16,598 nucleotides of DNA from Hungateiclostridiaceae bacterium UBA3922. Lineage in GTDB: Bacteria > Bacillota > Clostridia > Acetivibrionales > DTU013. A program made the translations under genes and the position numbers. This document shows positions 1-7,204 of the stretch, piece by piece (the stretch's first letter is position 1; every line of letters starts with the position of its first letter). The notes beneath the pieces are model-generated. The model ran no database searches. It worked only from the letters and a program-made list of their open reading frames with translations, and was not told the origin of the DNA. The DNA is taken from NCBI GenBank assembly GCA_002386045.1, contig DGEQ01000041.1, positions 1 through 16,598 on the forward strand. The letters run 5' to 3'.

Positions 1-3
1 ATA

Positions 4-70
4 TTGACAGTGTATATACACAGTGATAAACTGTATATAGACTGTATATATACCGATATACACAGTAGGT
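4..70 (+). promoter_or_regulatory. Promoter with four-half-site operator in front of the GntR regulator gene
   Basis: A TTGACA -35 box at 4-9 is followed after 17 bases by a weak -10 (TAAACT, 27-32). Four copies of a 10-base half-site cover and follow it: TATACACAGT (15-24), ACTGTATATA (30-39), ACTGTATATA (41-50) and TATACACAGT (57-66). They form two inverted pairs with 5- and 6-base gaps. GTGTATATACAC (10-21) is also a perfect palindrome. YtrA-type GntR regulators commonly repress their own operon from AT-rich palindromes upstream, so autoregulation is the likely use; this is inferred, not shown. Confidence 0.65.
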
Positions 71-87
71 TTTCAAGAGGTGATCAT

Positions 88-471
88 TTGTTCGTAGCAT
101 TGTCGAATAACGATCCGAATCCGCTCTATGAACAGATAAAGAAACAGATCATAGAGCAGATAATGAGCGGGGAACTCCCTCCGGGATACATGCTGCCTTC
201 GATCAGGGCCCTGGCCAGGGAACTTGAGATAAGCGTGATCACTGTAAAAAAGGCATATGAAGACCTGGAAGCAAGCGGATATATAGTGACCAACCAGGGG
301 AAGGGTTCTTTTGTCGCACAGGCAGGAGCCGAGTTCGTCAGGGAGTCCAGGCTGAAGGAGATACAAAAGAGTTTCGAAAAAGGCATTGCATTGTGCAGGG
401 AACTCGGCTATGACGATGATGGCATCCGGAAGGTGTTCGGTGACATCCTGGAGGAATACGGACAGCCGTGA
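88..471 (+). CDS. YtrA-type GntR family transcriptional regulator
   Basis: A 127-residue DNA-binding repressor of the short YtrA class of GntR regulators. It has an N-terminal winged helix-turn-helix (about residues 10-78) with family hallmarks: NPLYEQIKKQI, then SGELPPGYMLPSIRALAREL, then TVKKAYEDLEASGYI and GKGSFVA. A short helical C-terminal tail follows (about 80-127) in place of a large ligand domain. The start is taken as TTG at 88, because AAGAGGTG lies five bases upstream and the protein then begins just before the conserved region. The frame is open back to position 4, but that part would translate the operator repeats. It heads an operon with the ABC ATPase and permease that follow, the usual YtrA arrangement, and probably represses it until cell-envelope stress or an antibiotic is sensed. 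The inducer cannot be told. Confidence 0.9.
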   Translation: MFVALSNNDPNPLYEQIKKQIIEQIMSGELPPGYMLPSIRALARELEISVITVKKAYEDLEASGYIVTNQGKGSFVAQAGAEFVRESRLKEIQKSFEKGIALCRELGYDDDGIRKVFGDILEEYGQP

Positions 472-570
472 CACCTGCCCCGGCACGGCGTGTACCACAC
501 TGTGTTTCGGCGCAGAGGGACCCGGGCCGGCCGGGTGACTTAATGAAAGAAATCGATTGGGGTGGTTTGG

Positions 571-1458
571 ATGGATGTTATACTGGATGTGGAAGGCCTG
601 GTCAAAAAGTACGAAAGATTCTCTTTGAAAGAAGTCAGCTTCCGTATCCCGAAAGGATACATCATGGGATTCATCGGCAGGAACGGAGCCGGAAAAACCA
701 CTGTCATCAAGTGCATAATGGACCTCATACCCTTTGAGGCAGGCTCCATCGAGGTGTTCGGACTTGACAGCAGGCGATGCTCCGACGAAATCAGGAGGAG
801 AGTCGGCTATGTAAGCGAGGAACATTACTTCTACGAAAACATGACCGCGGGCTGGAACCTGGATTTCTTCGGCGGATTTTATCCGAAGCACGACAGGGAC
901 TTGGCTTCGTCACTCATGAGGAAGTTCGATATCGACCCTTCAAAAAAAGTCAGCGAACTCTCAAAGGGCATGAAAGTCAAGCTGGCGCTCGCCCTCGCAC
1001 TGTCGCACAGGCCGGAACTGCTCATACTCGACGAGCCGACTTCCGGGCTTGACCCCGTTATCAGGAACGAACTGCTCGAACTGCTGATGGAAGTGGTGCA
1101 GGATGAGAACTGTTCCATATTCTTTTCTTCGCATATCACTTCAGATATCGAAAAAATTGCTGATTTCGTGACATTCATCGAGGACGGCAGGATAGTGATC
1201 AGCGATGTGAAAGATGCGATACTGGACAAATGGAGGCTGTTCAGGATCGACAACAACTGCAGTATCGCCGGCCTGTCTGGGCGGCTGATCGGCGTTAAAA
1301 TAGGCGAGTTCGGTTTCAGCGGCATGACCGACGATCCCCAAGGCTTTATCAGGGAACTTACCGGTAAATATCCGGATGCCCGTTATAAAGTCGAAAAGGT
1401 ATCGCTGGATGACATCCTGATCAGGATAGTAAGGGAGGAAGAGGCAAATGAAGGATGA
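571..1458 (+). CDS. ABC transporter ATP-binding protein (YtrB-like)
   Basis: The 295-residue ATPase subunit of an ABC-2 type exporter. It shows Walker A GRNGAGKT (residues 36-43), an ABC signature reading LSKGM (130-134), Walker B LLILDEP (150-156), the D-loop SGLD and the H-loop histidine H188 in FFSSHIT. The Q-loop position reads YVSEE, so the usual Gln is absent, as in other members of this exporter group. The C-terminal part (about 210-295) is family-specific and less conserved. ATG 571 is preferred over GTG 562 because GGGGTGG (558-564) then serves as the ribosome binding site. The gene follows the GntR gene after 99 bases and overlaps the permease gene by 11, so it is probably co-transcribed and translationally coupled with it. 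The substrate is unknown; YtrBC-type systems are linked to wall-active antibiotics in other Firmicutes. Confidence 0.92.
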   Translation: MDVILDVEGLVKKYERFSLKEVSFRIPKGYIMGFIGRNGAGKTTVIKCIMDLIPFEAGSIEVFGLDSRRCSDEIRRRVGYVSEEHYFYENMTAGWNLDFFGGFYPKHDRDLASSLMRKFDIDPSKKVSELSKGMKVKLALALALSHRPELLILDEPTSGLDPVIRNELLELLMEVVQDENCSIFFSSHITSDIEKIADFVTFIEDGRIVISDVKDAILDKWRLFRIDNNCSIAGLSGRLIGVKIGEFGFSGMTDDPQGFIRELTGKYPDARYKVEKVSLDDILIRIVREEEANEG

Positions 1459-2128
1459 AACGATCCGTCTTGCGGTCAAGGATTTTCAGATACAGGCAAA
1501 GTCGATAAAAAGCTACGTTATCACGTTGCTTGTGTTCATTGCCATATTTCTTATCATGAGCCCAAAGCAGTATCAGATGGCGTTTTCCATGGCTGCCCTG
1601 GTCACGTTGTACCGCTTTATCAATTCGACGATGTATGAAGATGAAAAAAACAATACCCTGAGATTGATCGATTCCCTGCCTGTTGGACGGGAGACTGTCG
1701 TCAGGGCCAGGTATCTCAGCACCGGCATCCTCGCGGCCGTGATGATCATAGTTCTCGGCGCCGTGTCGTTCATTGCCGACAGGACTTACGCAGGTGCATC
1801 AGCGGCATTGACCATATGCACATTCCTGGTTTACATCATTGCCATGTCCGTTTACATGCCCGTAGGGTTCAAACTGGGATATTTAAAGGCAGTAAATATC
1901 AACCGGTTTGTCTTTATCGGTATTTTCATATTATTTGGATCCATTTCCATGCTGATTGGCAGCCTGGGCACGCGGCAAGGTGTCAGTCTGACAGAAAGCA
2001 CCATAGTATTGCTGGATAACACAAGCCCTGCACTGATAACGGCGGTTTTTGCAGTGGTCACATTAGTGTTGTATATTGTATCGATGAAGGTATCAGTGGT
2101 ATTCTATAAAAAACGTGAACTTTTCTAG
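1448..2128 (+). CDS. ABC-2 type transporter permease
   Basis: A 226-residue integral membrane protein, the partner of the preceding ATPase. Six hydrophobic segments are visible, at about residues 19-36, 43-58, 92-110, 119-141, 153-172 and 194-216, the number expected for a half-size ABC-2 permease. A short charged stretch with YEDEKNNTLRLIDSLPVGR (about 60-80) lies between helices 2 and 3; this amphipathic coupling region occurs in many ABC-2 permeases of this group. The start codon lies inside the end of the ATPase gene, with GGAGGAAGAGG just upstream. No soluble domain or signal peptide is present. Six bases after the stop, a new ribosome binding site (AGGAGGAAAC) starts the methyltransferase remnant, so read-through transcription is likely. 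The substrate cannot be inferred. Confidence 0.85.
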   Translation: MKDETIRLAVKDFQIQAKSIKSYVITLLVFIAIFLIMSPKQYQMAFSMAALVTLYRFINSTMYEDEKNNTLRLIDSLPVGRETVVRARYLSTGILAAVMIIVLGAVSFIADRTYAGASAALTICTFLVYIIAMSVYMPVGFKLGYLKAVNINRFVFIGIFILFGSISMLIGSLGTRQGVSLTESTIVLLDNTSPALITAVFAVVTLVLYIVSMKVSVVFYKKRELF

Positions 2129-2136
2129 GAGGAAAC

Positions 2137-2610
2137 ATGTCGGAACTGCAGTTGATCGCCACATCGGCATTCGGTATAGAATCGGTCGTAGCAAGGGAAC
2201 TCAAATGGCTGGGGTATGGAGACCAGCAGGTCGAAAACGGGAAAGTCACTTTTGCCGGTGATGAAGAGGCGATCTGCAGGGCCAACATATGGCTGCGGAC
2301 TGCTGACCGTGTACTGGTGAAAATGGGTGAGTTCGACGCCCTTACGTTTGACGAATTGTTCGAGGGTACAAAAGCTCTCCCTTGGGACGAGTGGCTCCCG
2401 GAAGATGCGGAATTCCCGGTAAACGGCAAATCAGTGGATTCGAAACTGGCGAGTGTGCCGGACTGCCAGGCGATCGTCAAGAAAGCCATCGTGGAAAAAA
2501 TGAAGCAGCGTTATAAAAGGCAGTGGTTCGAGGAAAGCGGACCGTTGTACAGGATAGAGGTGAGCCTGCTCAAGGACAGGGCGACCCTCGCGATAGATAC
2601 TTCGCCTTGA
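2137..2610 (+). pseudogene. Truncated THUMP-domain 23S rRNA methyltransferase (RlmL/YpsC-type)
   Basis: The first 157 residues match the N-terminal half of class I SAM-dependent RNA methyltransferases of the RlmL/YpsC type, which methylate a guanine of 23S rRNA. The opening LQLIATSAFGIESVVAREL and LLKDRATLAIDTS at the end of the THUMP domain are typical. Intact members are about 370-380 residues long and continue after IDTS into a linker and a Rossmann-fold methyltransferase domain. Here the frame stops two codons later (TGA 2608-2610) and no methyltransferase motif follows in any frame. The catalytic domain is therefore missing, and the product could at most bind RNA. The ribosome binding site (AGGAGG) and N-terminus are intact, so it may still be translated. 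The loss looks like a deletion, since unrelated sequence follows directly. Confidence 0.8.
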
Positions 2611-2774
2611 AAGGATAGGCGCAGTGATATCGCGCTTCTATGAGAAGTGGGACCGGGACCAGTTTATAAGTTATCTCAGGAAGTTCGAACGCGGTGCGTG
2701 CGGTTATAAAACTCTTCAATGAATCCTTCGGCCACATCCTGATGAAAACGATATTGCGTGCATACGAAGCATAA
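2606..2774 (+). pseudogene. Unrecognised frameshifted coding remnant after the methyltransferase fragment
   Basis: Two short protein-like segments in different frames follow the truncation point. The first (2606-2722) includes LERIGAVISRFYEKWDRDQF and ends at TGA 2720. The second, in another frame, includes NESFGHILMKTILRAYEA and ends at TAA 2772. Read with one frame change near 2690-2700, they give a plausible C-terminal end of a protein of about 55 residues, with no start codon. I do not recognise the family. The most economical reading is a deletion joining the 5' half of one gene to the 3' end of another, with a later frameshift. Confidence 0.4.
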
Positions 2775-2804
2775 GACTCCGGATTCCTGCCGCAAATCAA
2801 GTAT

Positions 2805-2833
2805 TTGACGTAATAGCTGCCATGTATTAATAT
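2805..2833 (+). promoter_or_regulatory. Predicted sigma-A promoter of the aro-spo0A operon
   Basis: TTGACG (2805-2810), a 17-base spacer and TAATAT (2828-2833) form a good vegetative-type promoter 73 bases upstream of the aroA start. It lies just after the coding debris and is the only good promoter seen ahead of the four-gene operon. No attenuator or known riboswitch is apparent in the short leader. Confidence 0.6.
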
Positions 2834-2905
2834 ATAAGTACAGGCAAAGCACAGACGAAGTATAGATATACGGCGTTTTTGCAGAACGGCAGGAAGGTTG
2901 GGAAA

Positions 2906-4189
2906 ATGCTGATATACGTTACAAGGTCAAGAACCCGTGGCACCGTGAGGATCCCCGGGTCCAAGTCTCATACCGTCAGGGCGCTTTTCATAGCCAGTCT
3001 TGCGGAAGGCAGATCCGTTATTTCACACCCGCTTTTGTCAAAAGATGCGTTTTCGGCAGTTGAAGCATGCAAAGCTTTTGGAGCCCGCATAGAAAACACG
3101 GGTGATGGTTTCGTCATCGACGGGACCGGCGGGAAGCCGGCAGTCCCGGAAAACGTGGTGGACGTCGGCAATTCAGGCACGACACTCCGCTTTGCGATGA
3201 TGACTGCCGGGCTGACTGACGGTTGGACAGTTTTCACGGGCGACAGCCAGATACGGCGCAGACCCCTTGGACCGCTGATCAGGGCGATGAATCAACTGGG
3301 TGGCCATGTCTTTTCCACCAGGGGCAACGACATGGCGCCGGTGGCGGTCGGGGGGAGACTGAAGGGCGGGAGCACGGAACTGGATGCCTTCACCTCGCAA
3401 TACCTTTCATCCATACTTATCACTGCCCCGCTGCTGGACAGCGATACCGAGATAATCATCACAAGGCTCAATGAAAAGCCCTACGTGGAAATGACCATGT
3501 GGTGGCTTGACGGCCAGGGCATCGAATATTCCAATGAGGATTTCAGAAGGATAAAAATAAAGGGCGGACAGAGGTACCGGGCCTTTTGTACTGAGATCCC
3601 CGGCGATTTCTCATCGGCCACTTTCTTCATGGTGCTGGCTGCTGTTTCCGGCGAGGAGTTCGTGCTGAAGAACCTTGACATGACTGATCCGCAGGGTGAC
3701 AAAATGGTACTGCGCTACCTTGCCGATATGGGTGCGGAAGTCAGTTGCCGTGAAAACGGGATAGCGATAAAAGGCAAAGAACTGAAGGGCATCGAGATAG
3801 ACATGAACGCGACGCCCGATGCCCTTCCTGCGATGGCGGTGGCAGGCTGCTTCGCGCGGGGCGAAACAAGGCTCGTCAACGTACCGCAGGCAAGGGTCAA
3901 GGAGACAGACAGGATACGGGTGATGTGCACCGAACTCGCAAAGATGGGCGCCGATATCGAGGAACTGCCCGACGGCCTCGTTATCCGGGAAAGTAAGCTC
4001 AGGGGATGCCGGGTAAACGGGCACGGCGACCACAGGATCGTCATGGCGCTCACCATTGCAGGGCTCAACGCAGAAGGCGAAACCTGCATCGAAACCGCGG
4101 AAGCCGTGGACGTCACGTTCCCGGAATTCCCCATGCTCATCAGGCAGTGCGGGGGCGACATAAGGCTGGTAAGGGAAGAACGGAGGTAA
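2906..4189 (+). CDS. aroA: 3-phosphoshikimate 1-carboxyvinyltransferase (EPSP synthase)
   Basis: A cytoplasmic enzyme that joins shikimate 3-phosphate and phosphoenolpyruvate to make EPSP, the sixth step of the shikimate pathway. The 427-residue length is normal. Active-site motifs are present: PGSKSHTVRAL (K20, S21, R25), GNSGTTLR (88-95), GDSQIRRRPLGPL (about 112-124), SQYLSS (164-169), IPGDFSSATFF, ARVKETDRIRVM and the late GHGDHRIVMA. The HTVRA form of the first motif differs from the SNRA of the best-studied enzymes; such variants occur in Clostridia and archaea. ATG 2906 is chosen over TTG 2879 because AGGAAGG lies eight bases upstream and the mature start sits close to the first motif. 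It is first of four tightly linked genes; aroC begins three bases after its stop. Confidence 0.96.
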   Translation: MLIYVTRSRTRGTVRIPGSKSHTVRALFIASLAEGRSVISHPLLSKDAFSAVEACKAFGARIENTGDGFVIDGTGGKPAVPENVVDVGNSGTTLRFAMMTAGLTDGWTVFTGDSQIRRRPLGPLIRAMNQLGGHVFSTRGNDMAPVAVGGRLKGGSTELDAFTSQYLSSILITAPLLDSDTEIIITRLNEKPYVEMTMWWLDGQGIEYSNEDFRRIKIKGGQRYRAFCTEIPGDFSSATFFMVLAAVSGEEFVLKNLDMTDPQGDKMVLRYLADMGAEVSCRENGIAIKGKELKGIEIDMNATPDALPAMAVAGCFARGETRLVNVPQARVKETDRIRVMCTELAKMGADIEELPDGLVIRESKLRGCRVNGHGDHRIVMALTIAGLNAEGETCIETAEAVDVTFPEFPMLIRQCGGDIRLVREERR

Positions 4190-4192
4190 AAA

Positions 4193-5374
4193 ATGCTGGG
4201 AAACACGTTCGGCAGGATGTTCAGGATAACTACATGCGGGGAATCGTATTCGGGCGGTTTCAGGAAACACCTGCCCATACCGCCTGAACTGTTTGGCGGG
4301 CAGATAGTGATCGTCGACGGTGTCCCGCCGGGACTCAGGCTGACGGCGGAGGTCGTCGAGGAGGAGCTTGCCAAGCGCAGGCCGGGGCTTTCAGAGTTCA
4401 GCACGCCCCGCAGGGAAAAGGACAGGGTATTCATATTTTCCGGGGTCATGGAGGATGACCTCACCACGGGCGCTCCCGTGGGGATGATCATTCCCAACAC
4501 CGACATAGGGGATGTGCACCTGCAGCAGCACAGGGACAACAGGGAACTGATCAGGCCCGGACAGGCGTCCTATACCTACTACAGGAAGTATGGCCGATAT
4601 TACGACTGGGCCGGCGCCGGACGGGCATCCGGACGGGAAACGGTGGCAAGAGTCGCCGGCGGCGCTGTCGCAAAGCTCATCCTTGACGCGATGGGCATAG
4701 ATGTTATCGCATATACAACGGAGATCCACGGGATAAAGGCTGCGCCTGTCACATATGAGACAGCGAAAGCCAATTACCGTAAAAATGAGATAAACTGCCC
4801 TGACCTGGAAGCTGCACAAAAGATGATGGAGGAACTTAAGAGGGTCAAGGCTGCCGGGGATTCCTGCGGCGGCGTGGTGGAAATCGTTGCAAGAGGCGTC
4901 CCGGCCGGTCTTGGTGAGCCGGTGTTCGACAAGCTGAGCGCGATGATCGCCCATGCGATGCTGTCCATCGGGGGCGTAAAAGGCATCGAATTCGGGGATG
5001 GTTTTGAACACGCGAGGATGACAGGCTCGGAAGCCAACGACACGCCGTATTTCGACGAGGAAACCGGAAGGATACGCTTCAGGACTAACCGCGCAGGCGG
5101 GCTTCTGGGCGGCATCTCGAACGGCGAGGACATAAGGGTCAGGGTGGCTGTGAAGCCTACGCCGACCATCCTGAAAAACCAGGAGACGGCAAACATCTCA
5201 AGCATGGAAAACGTCACCCATGTATTTGCTTCAAGGAGCGACCCGACGATCTGTACCAGGATATATCCCGTATGTGAGGCTATGATGAGGATAGCCCTGG
5301 TGGATGCGATCTATATGGCGGAAGGCTATAAAAAGGTAATGTCCGCCATCGATCCCGAGTGGGAAAAACTGTGA
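4193..5374 (+). CDS. aroC: Chorismate synthase, divergent active site
   Basis: Chorismate synthase makes chorismate from EPSP with reduced FMN, the last step of the shikimate pathway. The 393-residue protein starts MLGNTFGRMFRITT, as expected. It carries GAGRASGRETVARVAGG (141-157), HAMLSIGGVKGIEFGDGF (about 254-271), GGLLGGISNGEDI (302-314) and RSDP with its conserved Asp (348-351). Two family-invariant histidines are absent: the GESHG motif reads GESYS (Y19, codon TAT 4247-4249), and RPGHAD reads RPGQAS (Q124, codon CAG 4562-4564). About 20 residues (GGFRKHLPIPPELFGG) sit between GESY and the VDGVPPG strand. The rest is well conserved and the gene lies between aroA and aroK, so it is probably functional and belongs to a distinct subfamily rather than being decayed. 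Its ribosome binding site is GGAGG at 4182-4186. Confidence 0.93.
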   Translation: MLGNTFGRMFRITTCGESYSGGFRKHLPIPPELFGGQIVIVDGVPPGLRLTAEVVEEELAKRRPGLSEFSTPRREKDRVFIFSGVMEDDLTTGAPVGMIIPNTDIGDVHLQQHRDNRELIRPGQASYTYYRKYGRYYDWAGAGRASGRETVARVAGGAVAKLILDAMGIDVIAYTTEIHGIKAAPVTYETAKANYRKNEINCPDLEAAQKMMEELKRVKAAGDSCGGVVEIVARGVPAGLGEPVFDKLSAMIAHAMLSIGGVKGIEFGDGFEHARMTGSEANDTPYFDEETGRIRFRTNRAGGLLGGISNGEDIRVRVAVKPTPTILKNQETANISSMENVTHVFASRSDPTICTRIYPVCEAMMRIALVDAIYMAEGYKKVMSAIDPEWEKL

Positions 5375-5391
5375 CATTTTACGGAGGGATT

Positions 5392-5907
5392 ATGGCAACT
5401 GGGGTCAAAGGAACCGGGAATATCATCCTCATAGGCATGCCCGGCTCGGGAAAGAGCACGGTCGGACCGCTGCTTGCCCGAAGGACCGGCAAAGGCTTCG
5501 TGGACACCGATGAGATCATACGCAGCGCGGAAGGAAGGGACCTCAGTGAAATCGTACGCTCGGAGGGTCATGTCAGGTTTCTTGAACTGCAGGAGCGGAT
5601 AATCACGTCGATGGGCTTCCGGGACCACGTGATCGCAACGGGCGGCGGAGTGGTCAAAAGTGACGGACTCATGAGGTTTTTCAGGCAAATCGGGACGATC
5701 ATATACCTTGATGAAGATCCTTCAACGCTTGAGCAGCGGCTTGCGCCGGGAAGGAGGCTTGCAAGGCCGGAAGGCCAGACATTCATGGCAGTGTACGAAG
5801 ACAGGAAGCCGCTGTATTTCAGGTATGCAGACCATGTGATCGACTGCAGGGGCAAAACCGTAGACGAAATAGTGACGGAGATAACGGAGATACTGGATGA
5901 TGAGTGA
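5392..5907 (+). CDS. aroK: Shikimate kinase
   Basis: A P-loop kinase that phosphorylates shikimate at the 3-hydroxyl, giving the substrate of AroA. It has 171 residues, the usual size. The P-loop is GMPGSGKST (15-23), followed by FVDTDEII with the substrate-binding Asp (D38/D40), RFLELQER, the ATGGGVV substrate loop and the arginine-rich lid RRLARPEGQ. ATG 5392 is chosen because ACGGAGGGA lies a few bases upstream; an in-frame GTG at 5359 would overlap the end of aroC and lacks such a site. It starts 17 bases after aroC and overlaps spo0A by 11 bases, so the four genes are almost certainly one transcript. It supplies the step before AroA, although it lies last of the three aro genes. Confidence 0.94.
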   Translation: MATGVKGTGNIILIGMPGSGKSTVGPLLARRTGKGFVDTDEIIRSAEGRDLSEIVRSEGHVRFLELQERIITSMGFRDHVIATGGGVVKSDGLMRFFRQIGTIIYLDEDPSTLEQRLAPGRRLARPEGQTFMAVYEDRKPLYFRYADHVIDCRGKTVDEIVTEITEILDDE

Positions 5908-6757
5908 ATGTCTTTCTGTTCTGATCGTTGACGACAACATGGAACTATGCCGGCTGCTGACCGAAAGCATAAATAACACCGGCGACATGCGGGTAGCGGC
6001 AACTACCGGCGACGGAAAGGCAGCGATGGACATGATACGGGAACTGGAACCCGATGTGGTCCTGCTGGATATCATATTGCCAAGGCTGGACGGGCTTGCC
6101 GTGCTTGAGAGCATCGCTATCCGCGATGATGGCGAAAGGCCTGTCATAATCGTGTCCACCTCGGTCGGCAGTGAAAGCATCATTAAAAGAGCGATGGAAC
6201 TGGGCGCAGATTATTACATAATGAAGCCTTTCGATGTCAATGTGCTGATAACCCGCATAAGGCAGATCTGGTCCGATAAAAAGGAACATGCCTGCTTTTT
6301 TGTGAAGCCCTGCGGCATCGGAGCCGGCCGCATAATTGCAGGAAGCGGTGATATGGCTCAGCAGGACGGAACAGATGCTGCCCGGACGGTCACGGAACTG
6401 ATACGAAGCATCGGCGTCACACCCAACCTGTCCGGCTTCAATTACCTGAGGGAGGCTGTCCTTATGGGGATGGAGGAGCCTGCCAGGCTTGAGAACGTTA
6501 CAAGGGATATTTATGCGATCCTTGCGGAAAAATACGACACGAAGGCGCGAAATATCGACAGGGCCATAAGATGTGCGCTGATAAGTGCGCAAAATAAGAC
6601 AAAAAATCCAAACGGCCTGTTGCAGCACATGCAGGAACCGATACTTTTCAATAACAGCAGGCGGCCCAATAATTCGCAGGTAATTGCTTTCCTGGCCAAA
6701 AAGGCGGGCATGAGGCTTGCCGATGCAAGGAAACGCGGCGGGATACTGTCAAACTAA
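5897..6757 (+). CDS. spo0A: Spo0A-family response regulator, divergent effector domain
   Basis: A 286-residue response regulator. The receiver domain (about 6-125) has acidic pocket D12/D13, phosphoacceptor D58 (VVLLDII), a Thr/Ser at VSTS (86-89) and K110 in YIMKPFD. The C-terminal half (about 164-275) matches the Spo0A effector domain: IRSIGVTPNLSGFNYLREAV, then the helix-turn-helix and RPNNSQVIAFLAKK. In Spo0A the recognition helix usually reads close to SRVERAIRHAIEVAW; here it reads RNIDRAIRCALISAQ (218-232), keeping RAIR but changing several neighbours. It overlaps aroK by 11 bases, with GGAG at 5886-5889 and tandem ATGs at 5897 and 5900. Spo0A is normally found next to spoIVB/recN, so this aro-operon setting is unusual. 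It may control sporulation, or another stationary-phase response in a non-sporulating relative; no spore gene lies nearby. Confidence 0.85.
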   Translation: MMSECLSVLIVDDNMELCRLLTESINNTGDMRVAATTGDGKAAMDMIRELEPDVVLLDIILPRLDGLAVLESIAIRDDGERPVIIVSTSVGSESIIKRAMELGADYYIMKPFDVNVLITRIRQIWSDKKEHACFFVKPCGIGAGRIIAGSGDMAQQDGTDAARTVTELIRSIGVTPNLSGFNYLREAVLMGMEEPARLENVTRDIYAILAEKYDTKARNIDRAIRCALISAQNKTKNPNGLLQHMQEPILFNNSRRPNNSQVIAFLAKKAGMRLADARKRGGILSN

Positions 6758-6784
6758 AAAGCTGCCTTGCCAGGCAGCTTTTTT
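6756..6784. terminator. Bidirectional terminator between spo0A and the HU gene
   Basis: GCTGCCT (6761-6767), a TGCC loop and AGGCAGC (6772-6778) form a seven-pair GC-rich stem. It is flanked by AAAAA on the left and TTTTTT on the right, so it has a U-tract in either direction. It begins immediately after the spo0A stop and ends 15 bases before the HU stop on the other strand, so it serves both converging transcripts. Confidence 0.9.
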
Positions 6785-6798
6785 GTTGATCGGTTCTA

Positions 6799-7077
6799 TT
6801 ATTTCTTGTTTACTTTTTCCTTTAATACTTTTCCTGCCTTGAATACTGGAGCCTTTGAAGCAGGGATCTGGATCTCTTTCTTTGTCTGAGGATTTCTTCC
6901 CTTTCTTGCTGCTCTCTTCCTTACTTCGAATGTGCCGAATCCAACGAGAACTACCTTGTCGCCTTTGACGAGAGCTTCCTCAACCGAACTGATGAAAGCG
7001 TTGAGGGCAGCTTCGCTGTTTTTCTTGTTCAGACCTGATTTTGAGGCAATTGAGTTGATTAAATCTGTTTTGTTCAT
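6799..7077 (-). CDS. hup: HU family DNA-binding protein
   Basis: A small basic nucleoid protein of 92 residues that binds and bends DNA as a dimer. The sequence is typical throughout: MNKTDLINSIASKSGL, then the VGFGTFEVRKRAAR strand region, then the flexible arm with KGRNPQTKKEIQIPAS and VFKAGKVLKEKVN at the end. The ATG at 7077 is used with GGAGG eight bases upstream (7086-7090 on this strand); a TTG one codon earlier is also possible. It has its own promoter at 7111-7139 and the shared terminator downstream. Nothing is odd, apart from codon use being more AT-rich than the neighbouring operon, as is usual for this highly expressed gene. Confidence 0.97.
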   Translation of the reverse strand: MNKTDLINSIASKSGLNKKNSEAALNAFISSVEEALVKGDKVVLVGFGTFEVRKRAARKGRNPQTKKEIQIPASKAPVFKAGKVLKEKVNKK

Positions 7078-7110
7078 CAATACAACCTCCTAAATTTGGA
7101 ATTCGACATT

Positions 7111-7139
7111 ATTTTATAATGAAAAACGCGTGAAGTCAA
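7111..7139 (-). promoter_or_regulatory. Promoter of the HU gene
   Basis: On the minus strand, TTGACT (7134-7139), a 17-base spacer and TAAAAT (7111-7116) make a strong vegetative-type promoter about 35 bases upstream of the HU start. A nearby TATAAA would give a shorter spacer and is less likely. Confidence 0.75.
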
Positions 7140-7204
7140 GCATTTCACGATAAATTAGTAATTTGGAACTACATAAAATATGTAAAACAGACTATATTTT
7201 TTTA

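Noticed and set aside
4..87. Possible N-terminal extension of the GntR regulator
   Set aside because: It would translate the operator repeats and lies ahead of a good ribosome binding site for TTG 88; relatives start near that point.
73..891. Long open frame on the minus strand across the GntR and ABC genes
   Set aside because: It is antisense to two clear genes, has no ribosome binding site, and its protein has no recognisable motifs.
3715..4539. Long minus-strand open frame across aroA and aroC
   Set aside because: It is Ser/Pro-rich, as expected for a shadow of GC-rich coding DNA, and spans two certain genes.
5945..6628. Long minus-strand open frame inside spo0A
   Set aside because: It is antisense to a clear gene, without start signals or family features.
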